DNA of 64,000 nt from JAALLB01 sp017643495 (GTDB taxonomy: Bacteria; Pseudomonadota; Alphaproteobacteria; Rhizobiales; Rhizobiaceae), in assembly GCA_965216105.1 (NCBI GenBank), contig OZ244147.1:744001-808000 (forward strand), in the 5' to 3' direction. Of the stretch, positions 61,577-64,000 are shown one piece after another. How positions within the stretch are numbered: the first letter of the stretch is position 1; each line of letters begins with the position of its first letter. The position numbers and the translations under genes were made by a program. Below the pieces are notes generated by a model, which made no database searches, was not told the DNA's origin, and saw nothing but the letters and a program-made list of their open reading frames with translations.

Positions 61577-62529
61577 TGGCTTATAAATCACCTTATGTCT
61601 GGCCGAATCCAGCCTTTCCGTTCAGACTATATTATGAAGGAAAAGAGTGCAGAATATTTATAATAGAAAATATTATGCATAACTGGGAATGGATGTCGAA
61701 ATATTCTGGTAAAATTCGAGATACAGATTTTTTCTTTGTTTATTGTGGATGGTATCATGATGAATATTTTGCGGACCAGGCGGCCAAGATTTTTGATGAA
61801 CTCTCTTTAAAAAAGGAAAATTTTTTCATCATGTTCAACTCTGAACTTGAAATGAGTAATTTTTCAAAGGTCGGAGTCGATGGTGATATTATCAACCATA
61901 ATTGTTGGCTTGACCCTGGGCTAATGCAGTGCATTCCCAATGAACCAAAGGAGTATGATGCAATTTATGTTGGGAGATTAAGCCCGTTTAAACGTCATGA
62001 GCTTGCATCCGGGGTTGACAACCTTGCACTAATTGCAGGCTTGGACCATGGAAACACATCAAAAAAAGACGTACCCGCTTATGCTTACAGGAATGATCAT
62101 GTTCTCCGAGCTGACGAGGTTTGTATCAAGATAAACCAGTCCCGGTGCGGATTACTACTTTCGGAAAAAGAAGGAGCATGTTTTTCCTCCAGCGAATATC
62201 TACTTTGTGGTGTGCCGGTCGTATCTACCTATTCATTTGGTGGCCGTGATGTATGGTACGATGATTATAACTCCATACAATGTGAGCCGGATCAAGAGGC
62301 TGTAAAGAGGGCAGTTGACTGGTTTGTAGAAAATCAGCCTGATCCTATGAAGATTCGAAATAATCATATCCAACTCTCTAACATTCACAGGCAAAGGTTT
62401 GTTACAACTCTTGGAAATGTATTTGCTCGTTTCGGTGTAAGACTTGATGCATCGGTGTATTTTAATGACACATATTTCCACAAGATGAGATCGTCCATGC
62501 AACCTGATTTCGAGACTATTTTTTCATAG
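61576..62529 (+). CDS. Glycosyltransferase (GT4/GT-B type)
   Basis: This 317-residue GT-B enzyme has YDAIYVGRLSPFKRHELASG and the donor-site region CGLLLSEKEGACFSSSEYLL then CGVPVVSTYSFGGRD, in which the E-x7-E pattern is conserved (EKEGACFSSSE). The start at 61576 overlaps the FkbM stop. It probably adds one sugar during polysaccharide assembly; the donor cannot be told. It is A+T-rich, and the following gene returns to higher GC. Confidence 0.85.
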   Translation: MAYKSPYVWPNPAFPFRLYYEGKECRIFIIENIMHNWEWMSKYSGKIRDTDFFFVYCGWYHDEYFADQAAKIFDELSLKKENFFIMFNSELEMSNFSKVGVDGDIINHNCWLDPGLMQCIPNEPKEYDAIYVGRLSPFKRHELASGVDNLALIAGLDHGNTSKKDVPAYAYRNDHVLRADEVCIKINQSRCGLLLSEKEGACFSSSEYLLCGVPVVSTYSFGGRDVWYDDYNSIQCEPDQEAVKRAVDWFVENQPDPMKIRNNHIQLSNIHRQRFVTTLGNVFARFGVRLDASVYFNDTYFHKMRSSMQPDFETIFS

Positions 62530-62548
62530 ATTACAAGGGCAAGATGAA

Positions 62549-63670
62549 GTGCAACGTAAAGCCCTTATAACAGGAATAACCGGTCAGGACGGGTCTTATC
62601 TTGCAGAGCTTCTGCTTGAAAAGGGCTATGAGGTACATGGTATCAAGCGTCGTGCGTCCTCCTTCAACACCGAGCGCATTGACCACATTTACCAGGATCC
62701 CCACGAGCGCAAGCAGCGGCTGAAACTGCATTATGGCGACCTGACCGATACCTCGAACCTGACGCGCTTGCTGGCGGAAATCGAGCCGGACGAGGTTTAC
62801 AATCTGGGCGCGCAGTCACATGTGGCCGTCAGTTTCGAAAGTCCAGAATACACAGCCGATGTTGATGCGATCGGTACCTTGCGCCTGCTTGAGGCTATCC
62901 GGTTTCTCGGACTGGAAAAGAAAACCCGCTTCTACCAGGCATCGACATCCGAACTTTACGGTCTCGTTCAGGAAGTTCCGCAAAAAGAAACCACGCCTTT
63001 TTATCCGCGTTCTCCCTACGCTGTGGCCAAGCTTTATGCATACTGGATTTGCGTGAATTACCGGGAGGCCTACGGGCTTTATGCGTGTAACGGCATCCTG
63101 TTCAACCATGAAAGCCCGAGGCGGGGCGAGACCTTTGTCACCCGCAAGATAACACGCGGCTTGGCCAACATCGCGCAAGGGCTGGAAGACTGTCTCTACA
63201 TGGGCAATATTGATGCCCTGCGTGACTGGGGTCATGCCAAAGATTATGTGCGCATGCAATGGATGATGCTGCAACAAGACAAGCCGGAAGATTTTGTCAT
63301 TGCCACAGGCGCTCAATATTCGGTTCGTGACTTTGTCACGTGGTCGGCTGGCGAGCTTGGGCTGGAGCTTGAGTTCAGCGGATCTGGGATTGAGGAAATT
63401 GCCACGGTTTCTGCCAAGAAGGGCGACAAGGCTCCGGCTGTCAGTGTGGGAGATGTGATCCTGCGGATCGATCCGAGGTATTTCCGTCCTGCAGAAGTCG
63501 AGACATTGCTGGGCGACCCTTCGCAGGCCAAGGAAAAGCTTGGATGGGAGCCCCAAATCACCGTACAGGAAATGTGCAGTGAAATGGTTGCAGAAGACCT
63601 GAAAACCGCCAGACGCCATGCGTTGTTGAAAGAGCATGGAATGGAAATGCCGGTGAGTCTGGAAGGATAG
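62549..63670 (+). CDS. gmd: GDP-mannose 4,6-dehydratase
   Basis: This 373-residue enzyme makes GDP-4-dehydro-6-deoxymannose, precursor of fucose, rhamnose or perosamine. Motifs are ALITGITGQDGSYLAELLLE, EVYNLGAQSHVAVSFESPEY, the YAVAKLYAYW catalytic pair, and HESPRRGETFVTRKI. It starts at GTG 62549; no reductase or aminotransferase partner is visible, but the window ends soon after. GC is higher than in the three preceding genes. Confidence 0.96.
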   Translation: MQRKALITGITGQDGSYLAELLLEKGYEVHGIKRRASSFNTERIDHIYQDPHERKQRLKLHYGDLTDTSNLTRLLAEIEPDEVYNLGAQSHVAVSFESPEYTADVDAIGTLRLLEAIRFLGLEKKTRFYQASTSELYGLVQEVPQKETTPFYPRSPYAVAKLYAYWICVNYREAYGLYACNGILFNHESPRRGETFVTRKITRGLANIAQGLEDCLYMGNIDALRDWGHAKDYVRMQWMMLQQDKPEDFVIATGAQYSVRDFVTWSAGELGLELEFSGSGIEEIATVSAKKGDKAPAVSVGDVILRIDPRYFRPAEVETLLGDPSQAKEKLGWEPQITVQEMCSEMVAEDLKTARRHALLKEHGMEMPVSLEG

Positions 63671-63674
63671 TAGA

Positions 63675-64000
63675 ATGAACGATGAAAACCGGTTAATCAA
63701 TCTTGAAAAAATGCAATGTGTTGCATGTGGTTCTGGCTGTTTACATTACACTGTAGAGGGTAATGTAAATTCAATTATATGTAGTAAATGTCAACAAACA
63801 TATGACATTTACAATGGCGTACCTTGTCTTGTTCGCTACCAGCAAAATGAGACACTTAGTCTTATAGAAATATTGGCTGAGGTGGGTAAAGGTGGACAAG
63901 CGCCCAGCCAAGAAAGCCATTTTACTTGGGCAACAGTACTCAAAGAATATCATGAATCAGAAGACAAAGACGCTTACCGCGCATCCAAAACAGGTGGTAT
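63675..64000 (+). CDS. N-terminal part of zinc-ribbon protein, possible methyltransferase (runs off the window)
   Basis: ATG at 63675 begins an open frame that continues past the window end (108 codons seen). It starts with a zinc ribbon of Trm112 type: MQCVACGSGCLHYTVEGN followed by ICSKCQQTYDIYNGVPCLV, with CxxC pairs at C16/C19 and C36/C39. SAM-dependent methyltransferases of sugar clusters often begin this way (ribbon then methyltransferase domain), but the catalytic part is outside. It follows gmd by 4 bases. Confidence 0.6.
   Translation, partial: MNDENRLINLEKMQCVACGSGCLHYTVEGNVNSIICSKCQQTYDIYNGVPCLVRYQQNETLSLIEILAEVGKGGQAPSQESHFTWATVLKEYHESEDKDAYRASKTGG

Noticed and set aside
62816..63700. 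294-residue minus-strand frame over gmd
   Set aside because: Gmd is unambiguous on the plus strand with all motifs; the antisense product has no family features.
1..64000. CRISPR array or rRNA operon
   Set aside because: No regularly spaced repeats of 25-40 bases and no stretches matching conserved rRNA sequence were seen anywhere in the window.

Overview
The window looks like chromosomal DNA of an alphaproteobacterium, most likely a marine or soil member of the Hyphomicrobiales (Rhizobiales). The evidence is a set of genes typical of that order: a lone TadG-type protein, a TAXI-TRAP transporter, a demethylating FAD oxidoreductase with a GcvT domain, a NodQ-like CysN/CysC fusion, KpsE/M/T-type capsule export, and an alphaproteobacterial LexA box. 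One tRNA (anticodon CAT) is present. I see no rRNA genes and no CRISPR array.

Region 1 (1-10.6 kb) is an accessory island. It holds a 5'-truncated gene with replication-protein-like features, a remnant of an IS3-family element, and an SOS-controlled Y-family DNA polymerase translationally coupled to a small zinc-ribbon protein. A small serine recombinase follows two perfect inverted repeats. Next come two overlapping genes: a HARE-HTH protein and an alpha-solenoid protein ending in a CHAT (caspase-like) protease domain. The island also holds fragments of a conjugative coupling-type ATPase and of a siderophore-uptake locus. The recombinase/HARE-HTH/CHAT block is the best candidate for an undescribed, possibly defensive, system.

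Region 2 (10.6-35 kb) is ordinary metabolism and transport. It includes an FMN split-barrel protein, TadG, a yeast-type cytosine deaminase coupled to uracil phosphoribosyltransferase, a TAXI-TRAP transporter, a UDP-glucuronate decarboxylase-like enzyme and an AEC carrier. A four-gene operon carries two methylamine-type FAD oxidoreductases with a sterol-desaturase-like enzyme. Then follow DUF971 plus a histone-deacetylase-like amidohydrolase, a MarR regulator, a polyprenyl-phosphate sugar transferase, a SIMPL protein, the tRNA, and an RND efflux pump.

Region 3 (35.5-42.8 kb) is one tightly packed operon of four exported proteins: two that share a C-terminal domain (one also with a VWA domain), one small beta-rich protein, and a large HExxH metalloprotease-like protein with a cysteine-rich tail. 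I do not recognise this operon as a described system.

Region 4 (42.8-64 kb) is a surface-polysaccharide locus: an M24 peptidase, GalE, a GT2 glycosyltransferase, an ABC-2 capsule exporter (KpsT/M/E type), CysD and CysNC for making PAPS, RfbC/RfbD, two coiled-coil proteins with degenerate enzyme-like heads, a sulfotransferase-like protein, an exostosin-domain glycosyltransferase, an FkbM methyltransferase, a GT4 glycosyltransferase and GDP-mannose dehydratase. A PAPS-forming pair beside export, transfer and sulfotransferase genes suggests a sulfated capsule or exopolysaccharide. The stretch 58.6-62.5 kb is clearly AT-richer and was probably acquired separately.
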